Made by a program: the position numbers and the translations under genes. DNA of 23,641 bases from CALZBJ01 sp945619025. GTDB taxonomy: Bacteria; Pseudomonadota; Gammaproteobacteria; Cardiobacteriales; Wohlfahrtiimonadaceae. This document shows positions 7,681 to 14,984 of this stretch, in pieces (within the stretch, counting starts at the first letter, position 1; each line of letters starts with the position of its first letter). Under the pieces are notes generated by a model. It was not told the origin of the DNA. It ran no database searches and was given only the letters and a program-made list of their open reading frames with translations. The DNA is taken from positions 1 through 23,641 of the forward strand of contig CALZBJ010000023.1 of assembly GCA_945619025.1 (NCBI GenBank), given 5' to 3'.

Positions 7681-8748
7681 ATGAAAATTTTAGTATTATC
7701 AGGGGACGGCATAGGCCCAGAAATCGTGGCTGAAGCTGAAAAAGTATTACGTTTTGTGTCTCAAAAACACGATTTTGATCTAGAGATTGATCATGCACTG
7801 ATTGGTGGTGTAGCGATTGATTCAGTCGGCGTACCTTTTCCTGATGAGACGCTCGCAAAAGCGAAAGCGGCGGATGCTATTTTACTTGGCGCGGTGGGCG
7901 GTCCTAAATATGATACGCTCCCTCGTGAGATTCGCCCCGAGCGCGGATTATTGGCGATTCGTAAAGAATTAAATCTCTTTGCAAACCTGCGCCCAGCGCA
8001 AGTATTTGAAGAGCTTGCTCACGCCTCAACTTTAAAACATGAAGTGGTGGCAGGGCTTGATATCTTAATCATGCGCGAATTGACCGGCGATATCTATTTT
8101 GGTGAGCCGCGCGGGATTGAAGTGCGTGATGGCGAGCGTGTGGGCATCAATACGATGGTCTATTCAGAATCTGAAATTCGCCGTATTGCTCACGTTGCGT
8201 TCCAAGCGGCGCAAAAGCGTAATAAACGCGTCTGTTCAATCGATAAAATGAACGTATTAGAAGCGACCCAATTATGGCGCGATGTGGTGACTGAGGTATC
8301 TAAAGAATATCCCGATGTGGAGCTTTCACACCTATTAGTTGATAACGCGGCGATGCAATTAGTGCGCAATCCAAAACAGTTTGACGTGATGTTAACCGGG
8401 AATATCTTCGGTGATATTTTATCGGATGAAGCGTCGATGTTAACCGGTTCAATCGGAATGCTTCCATCGGCGTCGCTCGATGAGAACAACAAAGGCCTTT
8501 ACGAGCCAATTCACGGGTCAGCGCCGGATATTGCAGGGCAAAATAAAGCAAACCCCCTTGCAACGATTTTATCGATCGGCATGATGTTCCAATACAGTTT
8601 TGACCGCACCGACATCGCAAAAGAGATCGAAAATGCGGTGAAATCAGTCTTAGCGGCAGGGCATCGTACCCTTGATATCGCAGATGATGCATCACAAGCG
8701 ATCGGTTGTAAAGAGATGGGTGATTTGGTGATTGAAGCCCTTAAGTAG
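7681..8748 (+). CDS. leuB: 3-isopropylmalate dehydrogenase
   Basis: LeuB oxidatively decarboxylates (2R,3S)-3-isopropylmalate to 2-oxoisocaproate with NAD+, the third step of leucine synthesis. The 355-residue protein has LSGDGIGPEI at 6-15, the substrate-binding RPERGLLAIRKEL (85-97) and MRELTGDIYFG (131-141), the family signature NIFGDILSDEASMLTGSIGM from 241, and the NAD-binding GSAPDIAG at 279-286. AAGGGA precedes the ATG. leuA, leuC and leuD are not in the window. leuB followed by asd and fimV is the same order as in Pseudomonas. A terminator follows. Confidence 0.97.
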   Translation: MKILVLSGDGIGPEIVAEAEKVLRFVSQKHDFDLEIDHALIGGVAIDSVGVPFPDETLAKAKAADAILLGAVGGPKYDTLPREIRPERGLLAIRKELNLFANLRPAQVFEELAHASTLKHEVVAGLDILIMRELTGDIYFGEPRGIEVRDGERVGINTMVYSESEIRRIAHVAFQAAQKRNKRVCSIDKMNVLEATQLWRDVVTEVSKEYPDVELSHLLVDNAAMQLVRNPKQFDVMLTGNIFGDILSDEASMLTGSIGMLPSASLDENNKGLYEPIHGSAPDIAGQNKANPLATILSIGMMFQYSFDRTDIAKEIENAVKSVLAAGHRTLDIADDASQAIGCKEMGDLVIEALK

Positions 8749-8826
8749 ATAGTATAATCGAGGCAAGGAGATCTCTGGTCTTCACCTGCTTTAAGACAAT
8801 ATCGAACGGTATTAAACGATATAGAT

Positions 8827-8880
8827 AAAGAGCCGATTTTTGCGATAGATTGATTCGTCACGAGAATCGCGCTCTTTTTT
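8827..8880 (+). terminator. leuB rho-independent terminator
   Basis: AAAGAGCCGATT pairs imperfectly with AATCGCGCTCTTT across a loop of about 28 bases, followed by a T-run. A second, smaller dyad, ATATCG...CGATAT, lies just upstream (about 8798-8822). Confidence 0.75.
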
Positions 8881-8937
8881 AGATTTAAGCACAGTAAAAT
8901 TTATATAAAATTATAGATATATAACAATGAGGAATGT

Positions 8938-10053
8938 ATGAAAAAGCTAGGTATTATCGGTTGGCGTGGTATGGTTGGATCGGTGTTGATGGATCGTATG
9001 ATTGAAGAGAAAGATTTTACCGATCTGCATACGACCTTCTTCTCAACCTCAAATGCAGGGGGCGATGCGCCTACCATTGAGGGATCTCAAGAGACGACGC
9101 TTGCGGATGCTTTTTCATTTGAAGCGCTTATGGCGCAAGACATTATTATCAGCTGCCAAGGCGGCGATTATACGAGTGAGGTCTTTTTTGATCTGCGTGA
9201 AAAGGGCTGGAATGGCTACTGGATTGACGCGGCATCAACCCTTCGTATGAACGATGATGCGACGATTGTGCTTGACCCTGTGAACCGTCATGTGATCGAT
9301 GAGAGTTTAGATCGTGGGATCAAAAACTACATCGGCGGAAACTGTACGGTGAGCTTGATGCTGATGGGATTAGGGCCTCTTTTTAAAGCGGGCCTTGTTG
9401 AGTGGGCAACGTCGATGACCTATCAATCTGCCTCCGGTGCCGGTGCACAAAATATGCGTGAACTAATTGAGCAGATGGGCGAAATTTATACGCCGGTTAA
9501 AGCCGATTTAGAGAATCCTGCGCTCTCTATTTTAGAGATTGATAAGAAAATTACCGATCACTTTAAAGATGCCTCATTCCCAACCGAACGTTTTGGCGCA
9601 CCCCTTGCTGGTAGCCTTATTCCGTGGATTGATAGCGAACTTGAAAATGGCCAAAGCCGTGAAGAGTGGAAGGCAATGGCGGAAACCAATAAACTCCTTC
9701 AACTTAAAAAGCAAGTACCGCTTGATGGAACGTGCGTGCGCGTTGGAGCAATGCGTTGTCACTCACAAGCACTTACCCTTAAATTAACACAAGATATCTC
9801 CATTCCTGAGATTGAGGCGATGCTTGCCGCAGGAAATGATTGGGTGAAGGTGGTGCCGAACCATAAAGAGATTACTATGCAAGAGCTGACACCCGCGGCC
9901 GTATCGGGCTCATTGACAATTCCTGTGGGTCGTTTACGCAAATTAAACATTGGCAATCAATACTTAAACTGCTTTACAGTTGGGGATCAGCTTCTTTGGG
10001 GAGCTGCAGAGCCTCTTCGCCGGGTATTGTCAATTATCAAAAAAACGGCTTAG
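8938..10053 (+). CDS. asd: Aspartate-semialdehyde dehydrogenase
   Basis: Asd reduces aspartyl-4-phosphate to aspartate-4-semialdehyde with NADPH, the branch point to lysine, diaminopimelate, methionine and threonine. The 371-residue protein is the gammaproteobacterial long form: nucleotide loop GWRGMVGSVL at 8-17, the catalytic cysteine in GGNCTVSLML (Cys136), QSASGAGAQ at 163-171, and the acid-base histidine in MRCHSQALTLKL (His275). GAGGA precedes the ATG. A+T-rich promoter-like sequence (TATAAA, TATAGA) lies at 8895-8918. It is separated from leuB by a terminator, so it has its own promoter. Confidence 0.97.
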   Translation: MKKLGIIGWRGMVGSVLMDRMIEEKDFTDLHTTFFSTSNAGGDAPTIEGSQETTLADAFSFEALMAQDIIISCQGGDYTSEVFFDLREKGWNGYWIDAASTLRMNDDATIVLDPVNRHVIDESLDRGIKNYIGGNCTVSLMLMGLGPLFKAGLVEWATSMTYQSASGAGAQNMRELIEQMGEIYTPVKADLENPALSILEIDKKITDHFKDASFPTERFGAPLAGSLIPWIDSELENGQSREEWKAMAETNKLLQLKKQVPLDGTCVRVGAMRCHSQALTLKLTQDISIPEIEAMLAAGNDWVKVVPNHKEITMQELTPAAVSGSLTIPVGRLRKLNIGNQYLNCFTVGDQLLWGAAEPLRRVLSIIKKTA

Positions 10054-10077
10054 GAGTTTGCAACTCTTAAATAAAGC

Positions 10078-10107
10078 TTGATATCATTGCAATAGGCAAA
10101 TTATGAG
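10078..10107 (+). promoter_or_regulatory. Candidate fimV promoter
   Basis: TTGATA (10078-10083), 18 bases, TATGAG (10102-10107). The -35 is good and the -10 is poor. It lies about 95 bases before the preferred start codon. Confidence 0.3.
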
Positions 10108-10201
10108 TAGTTAATTCGTTAAGGGTGGGCGTTGATTTTCAATGCAAACCCTTTCGTTTATTACCCCGATGCATTACAGAATACAAGAGAAACTTAATAC
10201 G

Positions 10202-13183
10202 ATGAAGTCTAAGAAATTAACTCAGGTTTTAGCGGGCATATTCGCGATTTCAGCATTTGGCAGCGCGCATGCGATCACGTTAACCAATGCACAAACCAAA
10301 TCATATATTGACGAACCTTTACAAATCGAAGCAAAAGTGGTGGGCGCGGGCGATATCATGCTCCCAAAATACACCGACTATTTGCAGTATGGCTATGAGG
10401 TCGTTGATTACAACCTTTCTTTAGATTTCTATGAAAAAAATGGATCGCAATACCTGTCGATCACAACGGATACGCCGATCAATGATCCGGCCTTTATCTT
10501 ATTGCTCCGCGGGGTGGATGAAAATAAGCGCGTGAGCTTATTAGAAATTCCGGTAATTTTAGACTTCCGTACCAAAGCACCTGCACCAAAACGTGCTGAG
10601 ACTGCGGTTGCGGCAGCGCCAAAAACAACGCCTAAAGTGAAAGCGGAAGCGAACGCTCCGAAAGTGGACGAGCGCCCAAGCTTACCGAAAGTTACGGCAG
10701 AGAAAGTAGAGGCAGCATCGACAGCAACGGCGGCGGAAAAAGCGGTCGCGCAAAATGGCGCAACGACAACAAAAGTTGAAACGGTCTATGAGAAATACGG
10801 TCCGGTAAAACAGGGTGAAACAATTTGGCGCATTGCCAATGGCTTTGCAACAAAGCATAAAGTTCCTGTCAACGATATGATCGCGCGCATCAAAAAAGAG
10901 AATCCAAAAGCATTTCCTAATGGCGTATTGCTTGCAAATGTGACGCTTCGCGTACCCGTTGGAACGAAAACTGTTGAAGTGGCGGCGCCAAGTGTGAAGG
11001 CAGATGAGACTCTATTAGCACCTCCTGTTGCTGATACAGCAAGTGCGCTCGATAAAGTTACAGAGCCGATTAAAGAAGCGGCAGAAACGGTTAAAGAGAC
11101 TGTGACGGATGCGGTTTCGGATCTAAAACAGGATGCCAGTCCAAGCAGACAGGATAAAAGCGCAGAGTCGGCTTTCGGAGCTCTCGAATCTAAAGGCGAA
11201 GAAGTTCAAGCTGACCTTAAAGCGGCAGTCACCGAAAAAGTAGACGCGGCAACGGATAAAGTTAAAGAAGTGGTTGATGATGTGAAAGCGTCAGCAACGG
11301 AAGTAAAAGATGATACGGTAAAAGCGGTGACAGATATCGCCGATGATGCGAAAACATCACTCGATGCAGCGGGCGTAACCGTGACAGAAATCGCCACCGA
11401 TCTTACGCATGATGTGAAAGAGGACGTTGAAGCGCTTGCACTTGCGGCAAAAGAGAAAGCTGAAGAGAGCGTTGAAGCAGCAAAGGCGAAACTAGCGGAA
11501 GAAGCGAAAGCGGCAGAAGCTGAGAAAGCTCGTTTAGAACAAGCAGCGCTTGCTGAAAAAGAGAAGGCTGAAAAGTTAGCCGCTGAGAAAAAAGCGGAAC
11601 TTGAAGCGATGGTTACTGCGGAAGAACCTGCGAAAAAACCGATCGTCGTACAGGATCCAATGCTCGATGAGCCACAAGGCATCGTTGACATCATTATGGA
11701 AAATGCGATTGCGATTGTGGTGGGCTTAGGCGCGTTATTAATGGGTGCGATTGCCATTGTCTTAATGCGTAAACGCAAAGAGGAATTCGCCCCCGTTGGT
11801 GAACTCACTCAGTCTGTGGGTGATGTGTTAGCCCAAGATAGCGCAGCTGAAGCGGCGGATATTGAAGAAAATCACGATCATACAGCGGTTGCGCCAGTAC
11901 AATCTCATGGCGGTAAAAATATTGACTTTACTGAATCAGAGCTTGGAGAGGACGCGCATGTTCAAAATATCTTACCGGATGCTGAAGAACCTGCGGCGGT
12001 TGACGAAGATAGTGAGTTTTTAGATGCGTTAAGCGCACTTGAATCACTTGACGAAGAGATTACTGAAGCGGCTAAAGACGTTGAGCCAGAAGCGATTGCG
12101 ATTGAAGAGGTTCCTGAAGCGATCGAAATGCCAGCGGCAGAATCAGAGAGCCAATCATTAAGTTTTGATGATAGTGCACTCGATGATCTTATTTCTGAAG
12201 AAGAGCCAACGGCAGAAGCAGACGGTCTCTCTTTTGAAGATGGGTTAGCCTTTGAAAGCTCGCTCACCGATCTTGAAGAGAGCGTTGAAGCGGATGTAAT
12301 CCCTGAACCAGTAGCTGATACAACAGATGGCTTAACGTTTGAATCGGATCTAGTTGACACCTTAACTAGTGATGAGGAAGAAGCGCCAGCGGTTGAAGAA
12401 GTGGAGATGCCTGCGCTAGAAGCAGAAGTTGAAGCAACACCGTTTGAAATCGCGGATGAAACACCTGCAGAGCCTGAAGAAGAGGAAATTCTCGACTTTG
12501 ATCTTGATAAGCTCACCACAGAATTAACGCCTGAAAATGTGGAGCTTCCAGAAGCGCTTCCAGAGGTAGATCTTGATTCGGCGCTTGAAGAGATTCAAAC
12601 CAAGCACGAAGAAGAACATCCTGAAATGGATACAAAATCATTTGTATTTGATTCAGTGGAAGAGGAAGCCAAAGAAGATCTTGAGCCTTTCTTAGATTTA
12701 GAGATCGATAGCACGGAAACCGATGAAGAGGTGGATCCAACGGCTGAACTTGACGCACTCATGGCAGGGATTGAAGAGATTCATGAAACTGAAAAAGGTG
12801 CGGCTGAGCCCGTTGAAGAAGTCGCTGAGATCGAAATTCCAGAGGTAGCTGAGGTTGAAGAGATTGAGAAAGCAGAAGTTGAGCCGAGCGATGATGATCA
12901 AGAATCACTCGATTCACTTAATGCGGCGCTCGATACTTTAGAAACTGCTAAAGCGCCAGAAGCGGCTGCGCCGGTTACGGAAGCTGCGAATGCAGATGAG
13001 TCGGATGAAGATGAGGAAGAGAGTGAGCGTGTGAAGCTTGAATTAGCGGAAGCGTACTTAGATCTTAACTTTGATGCAGCACTTTCCATCCCACTTCTTA
13101 ACGAGGTAATTCAGGACGGTACTCCAGAGCAGATCGAAGAGGCAAAAGCGTTATTAGCGCGTGCGAATAAGCTCGTGAAATAA
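10202..13183 (+). CDS. fimV: FimV-like inner-membrane hub protein
   Basis: FimV proteins organise the cell pole: they bind peptidoglycan through a LysM-like domain and reach the cytoplasm, where they support type IV pili and polar assembly. I start at ATG 10202 (993 residues), which gives a clean signal sequence, MKSKKLTQVLAGIFAISAFG...AHA. The in-frame ATG at 10142 has a better AAGGG but adds 20 odd residues. Order: FimV N-terminal domain about 25-125; LysM-like segment about 197-255 (YGPVKQGETIWRIANGFATK); a Lys/Glu/Ala amphipathic stretch about 283-470; one membrane helix about 499-523 (AIAIVVGLGALLMGAIAIVL then RKRK); a very acidic cytoplasmic region with loose LSFDD/LSFED/LTFES repeats; and the FimV C-terminal cap at about 943-993 (LELAEAYLDLNFDAALSIPL). 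Placement behind leuB-asd matches Pseudomonas; truA is absent. Confidence 0.93.
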   Translation: MKSKKLTQVLAGIFAISAFGSAHAITLTNAQTKSYIDEPLQIEAKVVGAGDIMLPKYTDYLQYGYEVVDYNLSLDFYEKNGSQYLSITTDTPINDPAFILLLRGVDENKRVSLLEIPVILDFRTKAPAPKRAETAVAAAPKTTPKVKAEANAPKVDERPSLPKVTAEKVEAASTATAAEKAVAQNGATTTKVETVYEKYGPVKQGETIWRIANGFATKHKVPVNDMIARIKKENPKAFPNGVLLANVTLRVPVGTKTVEVAAPSVKADETLLAPPVADTASALDKVTEPIKEAAETVKETVTDAVSDLKQDASPSRQDKSAESAFGALESKGEEVQADLKAAVTEKVDAATDKVKEVVDDVKASATEVKDDTVKAVTDIADDAKTSLDAAGVTVTEIATDLTHDVKEDVEALALAAKEKAEESVEAAKAKLAEEAKAAEAEKARLEQAALAEKEKAEKLAAEKKAELEAMVTAEEPAKKPIVVQDPMLDEPQGIVDIIMENAIAIVVGLGALLMGAIAIVLMRKRKEEFAPVGELTQSVGDVLAQDSAAEAADIEENHDHTAVAPVQSHGGKNIDFTESELGEDAHVQNILPDAEEPAAVDEDSEFLDALSALESLDEEITEAAKDVEPEAIAIEEVPEAIEMPAAESESQSLSFDDSALDDLISEEEPTAEADGLSFEDGLAFESSLTDLEESVEADVIPEPVADTTDGLTFESDLVDTLTSDEEEAPAVEEVEMPALEAEVEATPFEIADETPAEPEEEEILDFDLDKLTTELTPENVELPEALPEVDLDSALEEIQTKHEEEHPEMDTKSFVFDSVEEEAKEDLEPFLDLEIDSTETDEEVDPTAELDALMAGIEEIHETEKGAAEPVEEVAEIEIPEVAEVEEIEKAEVEPSDDDQESLDSLNAALDTLETAKAPEAAAPVTEAANADESDEDEEESERVKLELAEAYLDLNFDAALSIPLLNEVIQDGTPEQIEEAKALLARANKLVK

Positions 13184-13224
13184 CCTCATCGAAGCGCTCA
13201 AACCGAGCCTAAATACGATATAAT

Positions 13225-13258
13225 GCCTAAGCTAAGTAAACGAGCTTAGGCATTTTTT
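13225..13258 (+). terminator. fimV rho-independent terminator
   Basis: GCCTAAGCT and AGCTTAGGC form a perfect 9-bp stem around AAGTAAACG, followed by A then TTTTTT. Confidence 0.92.
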
Positions 13259-13259
13259 A

Positions 13260-13288
13260 TTGTCTCAATTAATTTTAATCTCTATAAA
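13260..13288 (+). promoter_or_regulatory. Candidate epmA promoter overlapping the ribosome site
   Basis: TTGTCT, 17 bases, TATAAA (13283-13288). Transcription would start about 3 bases before the ATG at 13298, leaving the AAAGGA ribosome site outside the message. Either epmA is read from a nearly leaderless transcript or this match is accidental and the gene relies on read-through. Confidence 0.25.
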
Positions 13289-13297
13289 GGATTTGCT

Positions 13298-14251
13298 ATG
13301 ACGCTACAGGAGCGTTTAGGTCAGCGTGCTGAGTTTTTACGTGCGATTCGAGAGTATTTTTATCAAAAAAATATTATAGAAGTGGATACGCCTATTTTAA
13401 GTCAATTTGGCAATCCTGATCCGGCACTTCTTAATTTCGTAGCGACCTATCATGGCCCTGGAAAGCTACATCAAAAGCCACTTTTTCTGATCACGTCGCC
13501 TGAATATCATATGAAGCGTCTTTTAGCGGCGGGCGTAGAGGATTGCTACTATTTAGGAAAGGTGTTCCGCGATGGTGAATTGAGTTCGCGCCATAATCCT
13601 GAATTTACCATGCTCGAGTGGTATCGCTTAGGCTTTAGTTTGGAAGCGCTGATGGATGAGATTACTCTTCTTGTGCAAACGCTCACTGATAAAAATCTCG
13701 AGGTAGAATTTTATACTTATCGTGAAGCGTTTGAGACATTTTTAGAGATCAATCCTTTTGAGGCAACGTTAGATGATCTGCTTGCATTAATTAAAAAGCA
13801 CAACATTGATCTAGGGTTTACCCCTAAAGATCGTGATGAGGCGTTTGATCTGATTGTCTCATTTTTAATTGAACCGGCGTTTGATCCTGAAAAATTGACG
13901 CTGCTCTATCATTATCCTGCCTCACAAGCCTCGCTTGCTAAGATTGTGACCGATGATGCGGGGAATGCGGTCGGGAAACGTTTTGAGCTCTATTGGAAGG
14001 GCTTAGAGCTTGCTAATGGCTATGAAGAGTTAACTGATAGCAAGGAACAGCGTAACCGTTTTGAAAATGAAAATAGGGCCCGTGAAGAGGCGGGATATAA
14101 AGCTGTTCCCATCGATGAAAAGATGCTCGAAGTGCTCGAGGATCTGCCATATTGTAGCGGCGTTGCGATGGGGGTTGATCGCCTGATGATGGCGCTATGG
14201 GGGAAATCTACAATCGAAGAGGTCGTGCCATTTGGATTGGATGAAGCGTAG
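13298..14251 (+). CDS. epmA: Elongation factor P beta-lysine ligase EpmA
   Basis: EpmA (also PoxA/GenX/YjeA) is a paralogue of class II lysyl-tRNA synthetase. It activates (R)-beta-lysine and attaches it to a conserved lysine of elongation factor P, which helps ribosomes through polyproline. The 317-residue protein starts directly at the catalytic domain (MTLQERLGQRAEFLRAIREY), lacking the anticodon-binding domain of LysS. It shows class II motif 1 (EVDTPILSQ), motif 2 (VFRDGELSSRHNPEFTMLEW at 89-108) and motif 3 (GVAMGVDRLMMALWG). SPEYHMKRLLAAG at 67-79 is typical of EpmA. AAAGGA precedes the ATG. The partners epmB and efp are not in the window. Confidence 0.95.
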   Translation: MTLQERLGQRAEFLRAIREYFYQKNIIEVDTPILSQFGNPDPALLNFVATYHGPGKLHQKPLFLITSPEYHMKRLLAAGVEDCYYLGKVFRDGELSSRHNPEFTMLEWYRLGFSLEALMDEITLLVQTLTDKNLEVEFYTYREAFETFLEINPFEATLDDLLALIKKHNIDLGFTPKDRDEAFDLIVSFLIEPAFDPEKLTLLYHYPASQASLAKIVTDDAGNAVGKRFELYWKGLELANGYEELTDSKEQRNRFENENRAREEAGYKAVPIDEKMLEVLEDLPYCSGVAMGVDRLMMALWGKSTIEEVVPFGLDEA

Positions 14252-14260
14252 ATGAGGCGT

Positions 14261-14311
14261 AAAAAAAGGCGAGTCATGGTCTATAAATCCGTATAAAACC
14301 AAACACTCGCC
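14261..14311 (-). terminator. Bidirectional terminator between epmA and the thioesterase gene
   Basis: GGCGAGT (14268-14274) pairs with ACTCGCC (14305-14311), with GGT/ACC pairing inside the loop. On the minus strand the stem is followed by a run of seven T, so it ends the thioesterase transcript best. On the plus strand only AATTTTAAATTTT follows. Confidence 0.75.
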
Positions 14312-14342
14312 AATTTTAAATTTTAATTTAAAAACGTTTAAA

Positions 14343-14855
14343 TTACTCTTCGCTTACTACTTCGTCATCGACATCGCTACCGCGAATTTGCGCTTTGTCA
14401 AAGGCAAGGCGAGAGTTACGGCGTAAAATAGCGTTGTCGTAACGACGTTTTTGTGTTTCTGTATCGAGCGATAATTCAGGAATTTTAGTAGGGATTCCGT
14501 TATCGTTGACCGCAACCATGGTGAAGTAACAGCTATTGGTGTGACGGACTTCACGGGTACGGATATTTTTGGCTTCAACGCGAACGCCGATCTCCATTGA
14601 AGTGCGACCGACATAGTTTACGCACGCGCGGAAGGTGACGAGTTCTTGAACATAGATGGGTTCTTTAAAGACCACTTTATCAACCGATAAGGTCACTACG
14701 TAGCTTCCCGCATATTGGCTTGCGCAGGCATATGCTACTTGGTCGAGTAGTTTTAAAATGTCGCCCCCGTGGACATTTCCTGAAAAATTAACCATGTCAG
14801 GGGTCATTAAAACAGTCATTGTTAATTCGCGGGTGGGTTGTCTCATTTTTTCCAT
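14343..14855 (-). CDS. Acyl-CoA thioesterase, hotdog fold (YciA/BACH type)
   Basis: The 170-residue protein belongs to the hotdog-fold acyl-CoA hydrolases, which cut acyl-CoA thioesters to free acid and CoA in the cytoplasm. The core signature is present: MTPDMVNFSGNVHGGDILKL with LLDQVAYACASQYAG after it, followed by TLSVDKVVFKEPIYVQELV and GRTSMEIGVRVEAKN. The N-H-GG-D pattern is that of YciA and the brain acyl-CoA hydrolase type. The tail of about 35 residues (RRNSRLAFDKAQIRGSDVDD...) is charged and probably loose. GAGAA precedes ATG 14855; an in-frame ATG three codons later is also possible. Transcription starts from a good divergent promoter in the uvrD leader. Chain-length preference cannot be read. 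Confidence 0.9.
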   Translation of the reverse strand: MEKMRQPTRELTMTVLMTPDMVNFSGNVHGGDILKLLDQVAYACASQYAGSYVVTLSVDKVVFKEPIYVQELVTFRACVNYVGRTSMEIGVRVEAKNIRTREVRHTNSCYFTMVAVNDNGIPTKIPELSLDTETQKRRYDNAILRRNSRLAFDKAQIRGSDVDDEVVSEE

Positions 14856-14883
14856 TTCGTTCTCATTTATCGTTATTTATGGG

Positions 14884-14889
14884 TATAAT
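14884..14889 (+). promoter_or_regulatory. Candidate uvrD -10 element
   Basis: TATAAT on the plus strand about 95 bases before the uvrD ATG. The -35 is weak (TTCTCA with an 18-base spacer). No LexA-type CTGT-N8-ACAG box is seen around it. Confidence 0.45.
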
Positions 14890-14902
14890 GGTGAATGAAC
14901 AT

Positions 14903-14932
14903 ATTATAGAGACATTTGTTAAGACATATCAA
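14903..14932 (-). promoter_or_regulatory. Promoter of the thioesterase gene
   Basis: On the minus strand: TTGATA (14932-14927), 18 bases, TATAAT (14908-14903). The -10 is a perfect match and the -35 is 5/6. It lies within the leader of uvrD, so the two divergent transcripts overlap. Confidence 0.6.
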
Positions 14933-14949
14933 ATATTATCCTTTTATCG

Positions 14950-14971
14950 CCTTCATTGATGAAGGTTTTTT
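14950..14971 (+). terminator. Hairpin plus T-run in the uvrD leader (possible attenuator)
   Basis: CCTTCA-TTGA-TGAAGG is a perfect 6-bp stem with a 4-base loop followed by six T. It ends 13 bases before the uvrD ATG and downstream of the -10 at 14884. It has the form of an intrinsic terminator inside the leader. Confidence 0.55.
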
Positions 14972-14984
14972 ATTAAGCGAGATT

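Noticed and set aside
11206..12519. Long serine-rich reverse frames opposite fimV
   Set aside because: They arise because Glu/Ala codons (GAA, GAG, GCG) read as TTC, CTC, CGC or shifted TCT/TCG on the other strand; no start signals, and the forward frame has clear FimV domains.
13219..13224. TATAAT as the epmA -10
   Set aside because: A transcript from here would begin inside the fimV terminator stem, and no -35 is visible.
14888..14959. Leader peptide MVNEHIIETFVKTYQILSFY... ahead of uvrD
   Set aside because: Its ATG lies inside the TATAAT -10 element, so the message would not contain it; there is no ribosome site.
14856..14984. LexA box upstream of uvrD
   Set aside because: No CTGT-N8-ACAG-like dyad is present; only a chance AACA...TGTT pair with wrong spacing was found. 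A lineage-specific LexA site cannot be ruled out.
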